Positions 16,402 through 25,358 of a stretch of 40,003 bases of DNA are shown piece by piece. Position 1 is the first letter of the stretch. Each line of letters starts with the position of its first letter. The translations under genes and the position numbers were made by a program. The notes beneath the pieces are model-generated. The model searched no databases. It was given only the letters and a program-made list of their open reading frames with translations, and was not told the origin of the DNA. The stretch is from DAIOEK01 sp036746315 (GTDB taxonomy: Bacteria; Chloroflexota; Anaerolineae; Anaerolineales; Anaerolineaceae), in assembly GCA_036746315.1 (NCBI GenBank), contig DAIOEK010000024.1, positions 1-40,003 of the forward strand, in the 5' to 3' direction.

Positions 16402-18969
16402 ATGCCAGAAGACCTCACACCAGTCAGACAGCAATATCTGGAAATCAAAAAGAAGTATCCCGATAGCATTCTTTTTTTTCGTCTTGGTGATTTCTATGAA
16501 ACGTTCGATCAGGACGCTGAAATTACCTCACGCGAATTGGATATTGTCCTTACCAGCAGAAGTGTCGCCAAAGGGGTAAAAGTTCCCCTGGCGGGTATTC
16601 CATATCATGCTGTCGAAAATTACCTCGCCCGTCTGGTAAACCGGGGGTATCACGTTGCTATCTGCGAACAGATCGGTGATCAGCCTGCCCGGGGACTGTT
16701 CCCGCGCGAAGTGGTTCGTGTGGTTACACCCGGTACTCTGGTGGAACCTGCGCTCTTACCTGGCGATTCGAATAATTACCTGGTTGCCTATATTTACCAT
16801 GAGGCACACGCCGGGCTGTCGTATGTGGATATATCGACGGGCGAGTTCTTTGCCGCCGAATTTCACGACCTGGAAATCACCAATCTCATCCGCGCTGAAT
16901 TAATTCGCATTAAACCGGCTGAAATAATTATTCCGGCAACATTGGATCCGGTTACCGCGGTACCCGGACACATCTCCAAACTACCTTCCTGGCAATTTGA
17001 ATCGGGTCGTTGTCAGAATACGCTGCTGGAACATTTTGGAGCAGTGACGCTGGATGGTTTTGGCCTGCGCGGACAACCTATGGCAGTCTCAGCCGCAGGT
17101 GCCTTGCTGCAATATCTCCAAAACACGCAGCCAGAAGCCTTGCGGCAGCTGACTCAGATTAAAACCTATTCGTTGTCCGAGTTCATGGTTTTGGATGCTT
17201 CCACGAGAAGGAATCTGGAACTGACCGAAACGCTGCGGGGTGAACAAAAAGAAGGTACGCTGCTTTCGGTTTTGGATCAGACACAATCCCCGCTTGGTCA
17301 TCGGTTGATAACTTCCTGGATCAACAAACCGCTCCTGGAACTGGTGGAAATCAATAGACGCCTTGATCATGTACAGCTATTCCAACAGAGCGGTGTAACC
17401 CGGGCGGAAATACGAAACACGCTGAAAAAAATCCTCGATATTGAACGCCTGACTTCTCGTATTCTCATCAGCACAGCGCAGCCTCGTGAGTTGTATGCCT
17501 TGCAAAAGTCCCTCCTGGTATTACCTGAGATCATTCATATTCTGGAACCGATCTCTCAGCAGTTGACGTTGAATGGTAAGTTACAGTCATTTTCAGAAAT
17601 TACCACCATGCTGGAGAAAGCCCTGGCAGAGGATTTGCCCGCCACGGTAAACTCCACCGGAATTATTCGTGCTGGTTACTCCACTGATTTGGATGGTGTC
17701 ATTGAAGCCTCCCGCCACGCCCGCGAGTGGATTGCAAATCTCGAAGCGACAGAAAAATCGCGGACTGGAATTAAGACTCTCAAAGTTGGATTCAACAAGG
17801 TATTTGGCTACTACATAGAAATCAGCCGCGGAAATGCACACCAGGCACCTGCGGATTACATCCGCAAGCAGACCCTGGTGAATGCCGAACGCTTCATCAC
17901 ACCCGAATTGAAGGAATATGAAACGCTGGTAATCAACGCGGAAGAACGCATCCATGAGATCGAGCTTCGCCTGTACAAAGAGATCCTCGCAAAGATCAGC
18001 GGTCAATCGGAAGACCTGCTGAATTGTGCCAAAGCGCTCGCCGAACTGGATGTTTTTTGCTCGCTGGCAGAGACCGCGGTTCACTATCGCTATACCCGCC
18101 CTGTCATGGAGAATTCGCAGGCGCTGGATATACAAAACGGCAGGCATCCCGTGGTCGAAAAGAGCCTGGCCGCGCAGAGCTTTATCCCAAACGATATTTG
18201 CTTTGAGGATGGGGAAATCATCCGCATCATCACCGGACCAAATATGAGCGGTAAAAGCACTTATCTTAGGCAGGTCGCGCTAATCGTATTGATGGCGCAA
18301 ATGGGCAGCTTTGTGCCGGCAACCTCAGCAAGAATTGGCCTTGTTGATCGGATATTCACCCGTATCGGTGCCCAGGATGAAATACACACGGGACAGTCCA
18401 CCTTCATGGTGGAGATGGTGGAAACCTCCAACATCCTGCACCATGCAACCCCTCGCAGTCTCCTCATCCTGGATGAAATTGGTCGCGGTACCAGTACCTA
18501 TGATGGCATTTCCATCGCTTGGGCAGTGATTGAATATTTGCACAATCATCCTGAATTGCGTGCGCGAACCTTCTTCGCCACCCATTATCATGAGTTGATC
18601 CAACTGGCAGATATTTTTCCCGGAGTTCGCAACTATAACGTGGCGGTTACGGAAGATCATAGCGAGGTCATCTTCCTGCATAAGATCGTCCCCGGTGGCG
18701 CGGATCAGTCGTACGGTATTCACGTTGCCCAGTTAGCAGGAATGCCCCCCACGGTCGTTTCTCGCGCCCGCCAGATATTGGTGGACATGGAAGCCAGTTC
18801 ATCGATGATGGAACGGCAAAAGTCCATCATTCCCCAGCAGATGGCATTTTTCCCTGAAACCAATCCGCTATTGGATGAATTGGACAGGCTGGATGTCAAC
18901 GCGATCTCACCAATTGAAGCATTGAACAAGCTTTATGAATGGAAGAAGACCTTTTCTTCATCCAAATAA
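16402..18969 (+). CDS. mutS: DNA mismatch repair protein MutS
   Basis: Recognises mispairs and recruits the repair machinery. The mismatch-reading loop LGDFYETF is at residues 28-35, with the conserved Phe31-x-Glu33. The connector, lever and clamp domains follow. The ATPase has Walker A GPNMSGKST from residue 612, a LDEIGRGTSTYDG Walker B region and FFATHYHEL. At 855 residues it is a normal MutS1. I start it at ATG 16402, because the upstream in-frame TTG (16384) lies within the promoter. mutL is not adjacent. It ends 6 bp before the convergent VIT1-family gene with no obvious terminator between. Confidence 0.97.
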   Translation: MPEDLTPVRQQYLEIKKKYPDSILFFRLGDFYETFDQDAEITSRELDIVLTSRSVAKGVKVPLAGIPYHAVENYLARLVNRGYHVAICEQIGDQPARGLFPREVVRVVTPGTLVEPALLPGDSNNYLVAYIYHEAHAGLSYVDISTGEFFAAEFHDLEITNLIRAELIRIKPAEIIIPATLDPVTAVPGHISKLPSWQFESGRCQNTLLEHFGAVTLDGFGLRGQPMAVSAAGALLQYLQNTQPEALRQLTQIKTYSLSEFMVLDASTRRNLELTETLRGEQKEGTLLSVLDQTQSPLGHRLITSWINKPLLELVEINRRLDHVQLFQQSGVTRAEIRNTLKKILDIERLTSRILISTAQPRELYALQKSLLVLPEIIHILEPISQQLTLNGKLQSFSEITTMLEKALAEDLPATVNSTGIIRAGYSTDLDGVIEASRHAREWIANLEATEKSRTGIKTLKVGFNKVFGYYIEISRGNAHQAPADYIRKQTLVNAERFITPELKEYETLVINAEERIHEIELRLYKEILAKISGQSEDLLNCAKALAELDVFCSLAETAVHYRYTRPVMENSQALDIQNGRHPVVEKSLAAQSFIPNDICFEDGEIIRIITGPNMSGKSTYLRQVALIVLMAQMGSFVPATSARIGLVDRIFTRIGAQDEIHTGQSTFMVEMVETSNILHHATPRSLLILDEIGRGTSTYDGISIAWAVIEYLHNHPELRARTFFATHYHELIQLADIFPGVRNYNVAVTEDHSEVIFLHKIVPGGADQSYGIHVAQLAGMPPTVVSRARQILVDMEASSSMMERQKSIIPQQMAFFPETNPLLDELDRLDVNAISPIEALNKLYEWKKTFSSSK

Positions 18970-18975
18970 TGCGCT

Positions 18976-20097
18976 TCATCCCGCGATGGAGACTCCGATC
19001 AGTTTGCCAATACCAAAAGTTAATGCCGCAGCCAGCAGACCGAATACCACCTGTCGCAAGCCCGATTTGATCCAGTTTTTGCCGGTCATCAGGGTAATAC
19101 TGCTACCGATGATGAATAACCCGACTGCACTGGCCATCACACTCCATATAATGGCTTGATATCCGGATGTAAAAAAGTAAGCAATCACCGGTATGATCGC
19201 GCCAATTGAGAACAAAAAGAATGAGGTAATTGCCGCTTCCCATGCCGATCCGCCCAGTTCTTCGGGGTCGATGCCTAATTCTTCGCGTGCCAGCGTATCC
19301 AGGCTGGTTTCGGAGTTTGCCATAATCTGTTTTGCCAGCTGCTTGGATTGTCCTTCTGATAGTCCCTTCGCCTGGTAGATCAGCGCCAATTCAGTCTCTT
19401 CTTCCGCCGGGATATTTTCCACTTCGTAACGCTCGATTTCTATTTGATGCTCATATAGCTCCCGGGAGCTTTGTACAGAAAGCCATTCACCCAGCGCCAT
19501 CGAAGCGGCACCGGCCAGCAAGCCAGCCATGCCAGTGATCAGGATGGAACGCCCCGAAAGATCGGCTCCGGCGACCCCCATCACCAGGCTTAGATTGGAT
19601 ACCAGACCGTCATTTGCGCCTAAAACAGCCGCGCGCAGCGCATTTCCTCCGGCAGAACGGTGGCGTCCTTCTAGTTGAGCCAAAAATCCACCCTGTAGCC
19701 CGCCGCCCTTATTGCCCGCCATATGTTGCATCAACCGCTCGTGCGATTTTTCTTCATCAGCCATTTCTGAAATATCGGTTTCGTGCATGGCCTGGTACCC
19801 GCTGGATGCCTTCTTTTCTCCACCGATAAGAATTGAAAGAATGGTTTGTTGCCCAAATACTTTTGCAATAAATGCCAGAATACGCGACCGCATATTGGGT
19901 GCGGTTGGCAGTTGGGTGATATTGGCTTTCTTTAGTCGTGCCCGCCAGATGCCAGCGTGTCTTTCCTCCGATTCTGCCATTTTTAGGTAGACCTCACGCA
20001 AGGGGGTATCTTTTTCCAGCTTTGCAATCAATCGGTAAAGATATGCGCTGTTGATCTCATCAATATAGTTCTCCATCCAGATGCGTTTCTCATCCAT
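18976..20097 (-). CDS. ferritin-like/VIT1 fusion membrane protein (MbfA-like)
   Basis: A cytosolic rubrerythrin/ferritin-like domain is fused to a CCC1/VIT1 iron or manganese transporter. The N-terminal domain (about 1-135) carries Glu14, an EERH site at 44-47 and a second ExxH at 116-119, enough for a diiron centre. The C-terminal domain (about 145-373) has the VIT1 opening LRAAVLGANDGLVSNLSLVMGVAGA and five predicted membrane helices, with the conserved MALGEWLSVQSSRE segment. This arrangement matches the membrane-bound ferritin MbfA, which exports iron. AGGAG lies 9 nt before the ATG, and the gene starts 3 nt after panE, as the last gene of the fmt-glp operon. Confidence 0.88.
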   Translation of the reverse strand: MDEKRIWMENYIDEINSAYLYRLIAKLEKDTPLREVYLKMAESEERHAGIWRARLKKANITQLPTAPNMRSRILAFIAKVFGQQTILSILIGGEKKASSGYQAMHETDISEMADEEKSHERLMQHMAGNKGGGLQGGFLAQLEGRHRSAGGNALRAAVLGANDGLVSNLSLVMGVAGADLSGRSILITGMAGLLAGAASMALGEWLSVQSSRELYEHQIEIERYEVENIPAEEETELALIYQAKGLSEGQSKQLAKQIMANSETSLDTLAREELGIDPEELGGSAWEAAITSFFLFSIGAIIPVIAYFFTSGYQAIIWSVMASAVGLFIIGSSITLMTGKNWIKSGLRQVVFGLLAAALTFGIGKLIGVSIAG

Positions 20098-20100
20098 AAT

Positions 20101-21141
20101 CTATATCTCCTGTTTTAGCAAATTCACCTGCGTTAAGAGTTTCGTTATACTATGTCGATACTCACTGACCAGCTCCGGGTCCTTTGCGATCATGGTTAGG
20201 AGATCACATAACGCCCGATTCACCGGAGTCTGCAAACCTACTTTTGCCCCATACCGCACAACAGCACCGTTGAGGTATTCAACTTCCGATTCACGTTTAC
20301 CCAAATGTAGATCAATATGAAAAGATGGCATCTTGGCGCCGCGCCCACCCGCTAATGGTTTCCGTAGAATAATTCGAGAGAGGTCTGCTGGAACAAATCT
20401 GATGACACCAGCCAGGAGCGCAACAGGTACTCTGGGCAGATTGACCGGACTGATGCTCAGCGCACGCATCACCCTTAACGTTTCGCGGATCTGTTCAACT
20501 TCAAGGCGAAAAACCTCTTTGTGATTCATCACTTCCGCAGGTGTCATATCCAAAATGGCACAGGTGGAGTTTAACAACAGATTGCTGATCATCTTCGACC
20601 ACTTCATATCCGCAGCGGAATCAAAAAGGACCGGGTTGACGTCGGCATCTGTAAAATCCTGCCATACACGTTCGGTCAACTCACCGGATTTTTCGATACC
20701 CACGCCGCGGAATCTTTCCAGCACAATCTCGCCGTTAGGCGTTTTCCCAATGGCACTGGTTAGTGTTGCAGAAATAACCGGCGTTCCATTGCTGTATTTA
20801 CGAATGGTATCTTCGTTCTCAACGCCATTCTGAAAGCATAATATAGCCTTTACGTTGCCCAGGTAAGGAGATATCGTTTGGGCAGCCGCTTGAGTATCGA
20901 AAGATTTCATCGCAAAAATCACAATATCCGGGCTTTGCTGAAATGCTTCCTGAGGGTTTCCGAATACTGATATTTCCGTATCGAATCTTTGCCCATTGCG
21001 CAGCACCAAATGCAGTCCGTTATCTTTTAAACGCTGATAGAATTCAGGTTTCTCCAGAAAGAAAACCTGCTTTCCCGCCTTAATCAACGACCCCCCCAGG
21101 TACGAGCCAATCGCTCCCGCCCCAATAAATAGATATCTCAT
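20101..21141 (-). CDS. panE: 2-dehydropantoate 2-reductase family (ApbA/PanE) oxidoreductase
   Basis: NADPH-dependent ketopantoate reductase family, the step before pantothenate in coenzyme A synthesis. The Rossmann loop FIGAGAIGSYLGG starts at residue 5. The catalytic-domain segment MKWSKMISNLLLNSTCAI carries the conserved Lys and Asn, and ELV/EYRHSITKL lies near the C-terminus. At 346 residues it is slightly longer than the E. coli enzyme (about 303). Paralogues with other substrates are common, and its place downstream of a dehydrogenase complex leaves the true substrate open. AAGGA lies 6 nt before the ATG. Confidence 0.8.
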   Translation of the reverse strand: MRYLFIGAGAIGSYLGGSLIKAGKQVFFLEKPEFYQRLKDNGLHLVLRNGQRFDTEISVFGNPQEAFQQSPDIVIFAMKSFDTQAAAQTISPYLGNVKAILCFQNGVENEDTIRKYSNGTPVISATLTSAIGKTPNGEIVLERFRGVGIEKSGELTERVWQDFTDADVNPVLFDSAADMKWSKMISNLLLNSTCAILDMTPAEVMNHKEVFRLEVEQIRETLRVMRALSISPVNLPRVPVALLAGVIRFVPADLSRIILRKPLAGGRGAKMPSFHIDLHLGKRESEVEYLNGAVVRYGAKVGLQTPVNRALCDLLTMIAKDPELVSEYRHSITKLLTQVNLLKQEI

Positions 21142-21159
21142 GTTCTATCCTTCAGAAAC

Positions 21160-21525
21160 TTACATTGCCCTTCCGACGATGATCATCGTAAGCCAGATGC
21201 CGTAACCGGCAGCACCAATACCGACGACCACCAGCAATGGATCGATTACGGATATAACACGCTGAGATGGGTTTAGATCCAGCAGAATGCTGCGCACACC
21301 TATTAAAGCATGCCCGGTAACAACGATCAGGAAAATGATCTCCATCGTTGCTATCAACGGGTTGCCCAGGTAGGCGATGACCTCCTGATAGGATAATAAT
21401 CCGCTGGGTGATACCATATGGTTGACTAACAGGTGCACCAGAATTAATACAAAGACCAGCACACCCGAGAACTGTTTCAAAAACCATAAACCTGTCTTTT
21501 CACGTGCGATAGTTTGAGATGCCAC
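21160..21525 (-). CDS. sdhD: succinate dehydrogenase-type membrane anchor subunit (second)
   Basis: A 121-residue protein with three membrane helices (about 18-38, 55-78 and 93-115). His31, His36 and His72 (GHALIGVRS) are candidates for haem b binding, and LLD with Asp83 resembles the quinone-site end of the SdhC/FrdC family. Its start overlaps the sdhC stop by one nucleotide. With the neighbouring anchor it should hold the Fe-S subunit at the membrane and reduce quinone. The flavoprotein upstream is GlpA, not SdhA, so a role in succinate oxidation is doubtful. Confidence 0.75.
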   Translation of the reverse strand: MASQTIAREKTGLWFLKQFSGVLVFVLILVHLLVNHMVSPSGLLSYQEVIAYLGNPLIATMEIIFLIVVTGHALIGVRSILLDLNPSQRVISVIDPLLVVVGIGAAGYGIWLTMIIVGRAM

Positions 21526-21920
21526 TATCCACCTCCAAACATTCTGATAGCAAATACGGCTGCACCGGCAAATCCAACTAACGCCACGATCAACAGAAAT
21601 GTTTTTTGCACCCCGGAGCCGACACCCAGGCTCGTTGCGGCAATACGCAAACCGTTGAAGCCGTGAAGAAATACTGCGAGAACAACTAAAAATTCACCGG
21701 CAATGATGATAGGCGTGTGAGCCAATTCGATGAACTCGGTGAAAGCGACCTCTCCCGCTATTAACTTACTCAACATCACCAGGTGTAGGAAGAGGTAAAG
21801 TGTTAATCCCAGCCCGGCAATGCGATTGACCATGAAACCGTAGCTGCCAGCCGATTTCCCCCGCGGATCGAACCAGTACCACCAATGTCGCTTGACAATG
21901 GGTGAAGAATCTTTATCCAT
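21525..21920 (-). CDS. sdhC: succinate dehydrogenase-type cytochrome b subunit
   Basis: A 131-residue protein with three membrane helices (about 28-55, 68-92 and 105-126). It has the SdhC-type signatures LYLFLHLVML with His46 and HGFNGLRI with His86, the usual axial haem ligands. It lies 6 nt downstream of the Fe-S subunit gene and overlaps the second anchor gene. It is predicted to pass electrons from the Fe-S subunit to membrane quinone. The WYWFDPRGKSAGSYGF segment before helix 1 should face the cytosol. Confidence 0.78.
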   Translation of the reverse strand: MDKDSSPIVKRHWWYWFDPRGKSAGSYGFMVNRIAGLGLTLYLFLHLVMLSKLIAGEVAFTEFIELAHTPIIIAGEFLVVLAVFLHGFNGLRIAATSLGVGSGVQKTFLLIVALVGFAGAAVFAIRMFGGG

Positions 21921-21926
21921 ATCTCC

Positions 21927-22658
21927 TCACTTTTTCCCCAACCAGTGATTGATCTTAGCTGATACGGTCATTTTGCGTAAATCCATGATTCGCGAGCCGG
22001 GTTCCACAAATGATGGGCAAACTTCACTGCATTCATAAGCAGAATGACATCGCCATAACCCATTTTCGTTATCAACGACATCCACAGTGGATTCCTTCTC
22101 CGCGATCATCTTAAGTTGAGCGGATGCCAGAGTTGCCGGACCTAGATATTCCACGTTTGTGGCACTTGCCGGACATGCGCTGACACATAAACCGCACTCC
22201 AGACAATCGACCAACCGGGCTGTGCCGGGCTTTGCTTTTCTATGCGACGGTTTGATCCCTTTTTTATCTGGTTGCGAATCAACCGGTTGCACATGCTTGC
22301 AATCGACCTCATCCAATTTTGAAAAGAAATCGCCAAAATCGACCACCAGGTCGCTAACAATGGGGAAATTTCGCAAAGGCTCAACTTTAATTGTGCCGCC
22401 ATTATGGGTTACATCACGTATCTTGGTGATGCAGGTAAGGTATTCACGATTATTCACCCGCATCCCGCAGGCGCCGCAAGTCGAGTGGTGGCAGGCATGC
22501 CGGTACATCAGGCTTCGGTCATGAAACGCCCAGATTTTTTCGACACCATCCAGCACATACTCGTCCGGGTCGATCTCAAGAGCAAAGCTCTGAAAATAAC
22601 CATCCGCTTTGCCTTTCTTTCTGAATACGGAAAAAGTCACTTTCCAGAGTTCTTTCAT
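21927..22658 (-). CDS. sdhB: SdhB-type iron-sulfur subunit, probably partnered with GlpA
   Basis: Electron-transfer subunit of the succinate dehydrogenase/fumarate reductase type, 243 residues. The N-terminal [2Fe-2S] ferredoxin fold has Cys56, Cys61, Cys64 and Cys76 (CHHSTCGACG...TC). The C-terminal domain has CLECGLCVSACP (Cys152, 155, 158, 162) and CHSAYECSEVCP (Cys204, 210, 214) for the [4Fe-4S] and [3Fe-4S] centres. Its start overlaps the glpA stop (ATGA), a sign of coupled synthesis. No SdhA gene is present. I infer that it accepts electrons from the GlpA flavoprotein and passes them to the membrane subunits encoded next. Confidence 0.85.
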   Translation of the reverse strand: MKELWKVTFSVFRKKGKADGYFQSFALEIDPDEYVLDGVEKIWAFHDRSLMYRHACHHSTCGACGMRVNNREYLTCITKIRDVTHNGGTIKVEPLRNFPIVSDLVVDFGDFFSKLDEVDCKHVQPVDSQPDKKGIKPSHRKAKPGTARLVDCLECGLCVSACPASATNVEYLGPATLASAQLKMIAEKESTVDVVDNENGLWRCHSAYECSEVCPSFVEPGSRIMDLRKMTVSAKINHWLGKK

Positions 22659-23836
22659 AGAACAGCTCCTTCATGTTTGGTAAAGAACTTCCGATATGAA
22701 GGCAGCACAAATTCCTTCGTCTGACATTCTTTGTTCAGACCCAGCTTGGCACAAACCATATCACTTACCTGTTCTGCCATTGCCCGGCATGTGGTCGCTT
22801 TCCCGCCGATAATACTCACGAACCCTCGGATGCCATCCAATGTTTCGTGGTCAAGGGTCTTAAAGGTGCGGGTAAGGCTGCGCCCCGCCATGCTGGACCC
22901 AACCAGTGGCCGGCTGGACATAAAAACGCCGCGGGCATTGGCTTTCCTGATTCCAGGGATCATCTCGCTGCCGCGCTCGATCATCAGAGCGGTTTGTTCA
23001 TCGTCAAGCGGTATGTAATCCACATCTTTTGCTTCAAACGATGTTGTCCCGATGACCACCATCCGGCGCTGCGGCAAGACAATATCGCCATCGTCCGGTT
23101 CGTTCAAGCGGTTAATCACTGTTTGCGTCAGACGTTGATCCACGGCGATCATCACTCCTGGGGTGGGTCTTACATCGACTTCAATGCCCGCCATGGATGC
23201 AATCCTTCCCGCCCAGGCTCCGGTGGCATTGATCACCATATCCCCTTCGAATATCCGCTTCTCGCCGGTGGCGCGGTCTGTAACATGCAATCGACTGAGT
23301 TTTTGCTGGCCATCAACTTCTACAGACTCAACCTGGTGGTAGGTAAAAAACTTTGCCCCATATTGCCGCGCCCCGGCGCCAAATCCCCAGGCGAGCCGTA
23401 ATGGGTCGAACGTACCATCCGGCACGGAATAAGCCAGCAGGGTGCGTTCAGAAACTGCCGGTTCAATCTCGCGAACCGCTTTGCCGCTGAATTTTTCCAC
23501 TGGGATGTGGCATTTCTCTGCACCGGCTATAAACTTTTCTGCGTATGCCAGATCTGAATCATTTAATGCCACAAAGAAACCGCCATTGGGTTCAATGCAA
23601 TAGGGAATAATCCTGCGTAGAATGGTATTCTCATCTATGCATTCGATCGCCGATTCCTGGTCGTTGACACAATAACGTCCGCCGCTATGCAACAACCCAT
23701 GTGTTCTCCCGGAAGTGCCGGAGGCGATTTCTCCGCGCTCAATGACTTCCACATCACAACCTCGCTGCGCGAGATCATATGCAGTAGCCATCCCGGTAAA
23801 ACCAGCACCAATGATAATGACACGAGGTTTGTCCAT
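22655..23836 (-). CDS. glpA: FAD-dependent glycerol-3-phosphate dehydrogenase (GlpA-like, short form)
   Basis: Oxidises sn-glycerol 3-phosphate to dihydroxyacetone phosphate. The FAD-binding site IIIGAGFTGMATAYDLA is at residues 7-23. The GlpA signatures TSGRTHGLLHSGGRY, ECIDENTILRRI and VPDGTFDPLRL match E. coli GlpA closely, as does the late SIIGGKATTCRAMAEQVSD. E. coli GlpA is about 540 residues and has a C-terminal Bfd-like [2Fe-2S] domain. This protein stops at 393 residues, just after the FAD/substrate domain. The lost Fe-S function may be supplied by the SdhB-type protein encoded by the overlapping next gene. It lies 9 nt after glpK. Confidence 0.9.
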   Translation of the reverse strand: MDKPRVIIIGAGFTGMATAYDLAQRGCDVEVIERGEIASGTSGRTHGLLHSGGRYCVNDQESAIECIDENTILRRIIPYCIEPNGGFFVALNDSDLAYAEKFIAGAEKCHIPVEKFSGKAVREIEPAVSERTLLAYSVPDGTFDPLRLAWGFGAGARQYGAKFFTYHQVESVEVDGQQKLSRLHVTDRATGEKRIFEGDMVINATGAWAGRIASMAGIEVDVRPTPGVMIAVDQRLTQTVINRLNEPDDGDIVLPQRRMVVIGTTSFEAKDVDYIPLDDEQTALMIERGSEMIPGIRKANARGVFMSSRPLVGSSMAGRSLTRTFKTLDHETLDGIRGFVSIIGGKATTCRAMAEQVSDMVCAKLGLNKECQTKEFVLPSYRKFFTKHEGAVL

Positions 23837-23845
23837 GCCCCTCCT

Positions 23846-25342
23846 TTATTCGACCCAATTAAAAGAGCGTGTTACTGCCTTTTTCCAGGTGGCATATAAC
23901 TTCTCGCTCTCACCAAAACCAAGCACTGGTTTCCAACTGATATCCTCCTGCCAGTATTGCAGCAATTCGGTTTGATCTTTCCAGAATCCCACCGCAAGTC
24001 CAGCCGCATAAGCAGCACCTAATGCAGTTGTTTCACTGATTTTAGGTCTGATTACTGGAAGCTGCAAAATATCCGATTGGAATTGCATCAGCAGGGAATT
24101 TTTTACCATGCCGCCATCCACTTTCAGGCTGGTGAGCGGCACCCCGGAATCCTTGTTCATGGCATCCAACACTTCACGTGTCTGAAAGGCTGTCGCTTCC
24201 AGACTGGCTCTGGCAATATGACCGCCATTGACAAACCGGGTCAGCCCGACAATAACACCACGTGCATCACTTCGCCAGTAGGGAGCAAACAATCCTGAGA
24301 ACGCCGGTACAAAATATACTCCCCCATTGTCCTCCACGCTGCGCGCCAGAACCTCAACTTCATCTGACTGCTGGATGATTTTTAAATTGTCCCGCAGCCA
24401 CTGGATGAGCGCCCCGGCAATTGCGATCGAGCCCTCCAGACAATAAACCGGCTTTGCGTTCTCGATCTGATATCCCACTGTTGTCAAAAGCCCCTGTTTT
24501 GAGTGGATCAGCTTGTTGCCTGTATTGAGCAGCATAAAACAACCGGTCCCATAGGTACTTTTCGCTTCACCGGGCTGAAAACAGGTCTGCCCGAAAAGTG
24601 CAGCCTGTTGGTCGCCCAAAATGCTCGCCACTGGCACACCATCGAACGGAGCAGCACATTTTCCATAAATCTGCGAAGAGGGTGCAATTTTCGGCAAAAT
24701 ACTGCGGGGAATATCCATAATACTCAAAATTTCTTCATCCCATTGCAGCGTTTCCAGGTTCATCAACAATGTTCGCGAAGCGTTGCTGACATCGGTCACA
24801 TGCAACCCGCCATCCGGTCCGCCGGTCAGATTCCAGATGATCCAACTGTCAATCGTGCCGAAACAAATATCACCCGCCTCGGCAAGTTTTTTCGCAGCAG
24901 GATCGTGATCCAACATCCAGCGAATTTTAGGGCCTGCGAAATATGTCGCCAGAGGTAGTCCTGTTTTTTTCCTAAATCGATCTGATCCGCCATCCGCTGC
25001 AAGCGTTTTACAGATATCATCTGTCCGTGTATCTTGCCACACAACGGCATTCATGCAGGGCTTACCGGTCTTCCTATTCCATAATACGGTTGTTTCTCTT
25101 TGGTTAGTTATGCCGAATCCGGCAAGGTTATCACTGGTCAGATTGGCTTTTTCCAGCGCGATTTGAATCACCGCCCCTGTGTTATTCCATATCTCCATTG
25201 GATCATGCTCGACCCACCCTGGTTGGGGGTAGATCTGCGTATGTTCCAATTGTGCCAAGCTGATAATCTGGCTTTGGTGGTCAAAGATTATGCACCGGGA
25301 ACTCGTTGTGCCCTGGTCAATTGCAGCGATGTATTTTTCCAT
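23846..25342 (-). CDS. glpK: glycerol kinase
   Basis: Phosphorylates glycerol to glycerol 3-phosphate, the substrate of the next gene product. It has the FGGY-kinase opening YIAAIDQGTTSSRCIIFD and the GITNQRETTVLW and WQDTRTDDIC segments. GDQQAALFGQ, STYGTGCFML and VDGGMVKNSLLMQFQSDIL follow. Length is 498 residues from the ATG at 25342, chosen over the ATG at 25348 because AAAGGG is then 7 nt upstream. It begins 16 nt after fmt. No glycerol facilitator gene is nearby; glycerol may enter by diffusion or through a channel encoded elsewhere. Confidence 0.97.
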   Translation of the reverse strand: MEKYIAAIDQGTTSSRCIIFDHQSQIISLAQLEHTQIYPQPGWVEHDPMEIWNNTGAVIQIALEKANLTSDNLAGFGITNQRETTVLWNRKTGKPCMNAVVWQDTRTDDICKTLAADGGSDRFRKKTGLPLATYFAGPKIRWMLDHDPAAKKLAEAGDICFGTIDSWIIWNLTGGPDGGLHVTDVSNASRTLLMNLETLQWDEEILSIMDIPRSILPKIAPSSQIYGKCAAPFDGVPVASILGDQQAALFGQTCFQPGEAKSTYGTGCFMLLNTGNKLIHSKQGLLTTVGYQIENAKPVYCLEGSIAIAGALIQWLRDNLKIIQQSDEVEVLARSVEDNGGVYFVPAFSGLFAPYWRSDARGVIVGLTRFVNGGHIARASLEATAFQTREVLDAMNKDSGVPLTSLKVDGGMVKNSLLMQFQSDILQLPVIRPKISETTALGAAYAAGLAVGFWKDQTELLQYWQEDISWKPVLGFGESEKLYATWKKAVTRSFNWVE

Positions 25343-25358
25343 TTGCATACCCTTTCAA

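Noticed and set aside
21160..22658. Ordinary respiratory succinate dehydrogenase operon
   Set aside because: No SdhA flavoprotein is present. The only flavoprotein, overlapping sdhB by 4 nt, is clearly GlpA-like (TSGRTHGLLHSG, VPDGTFDPLRL).
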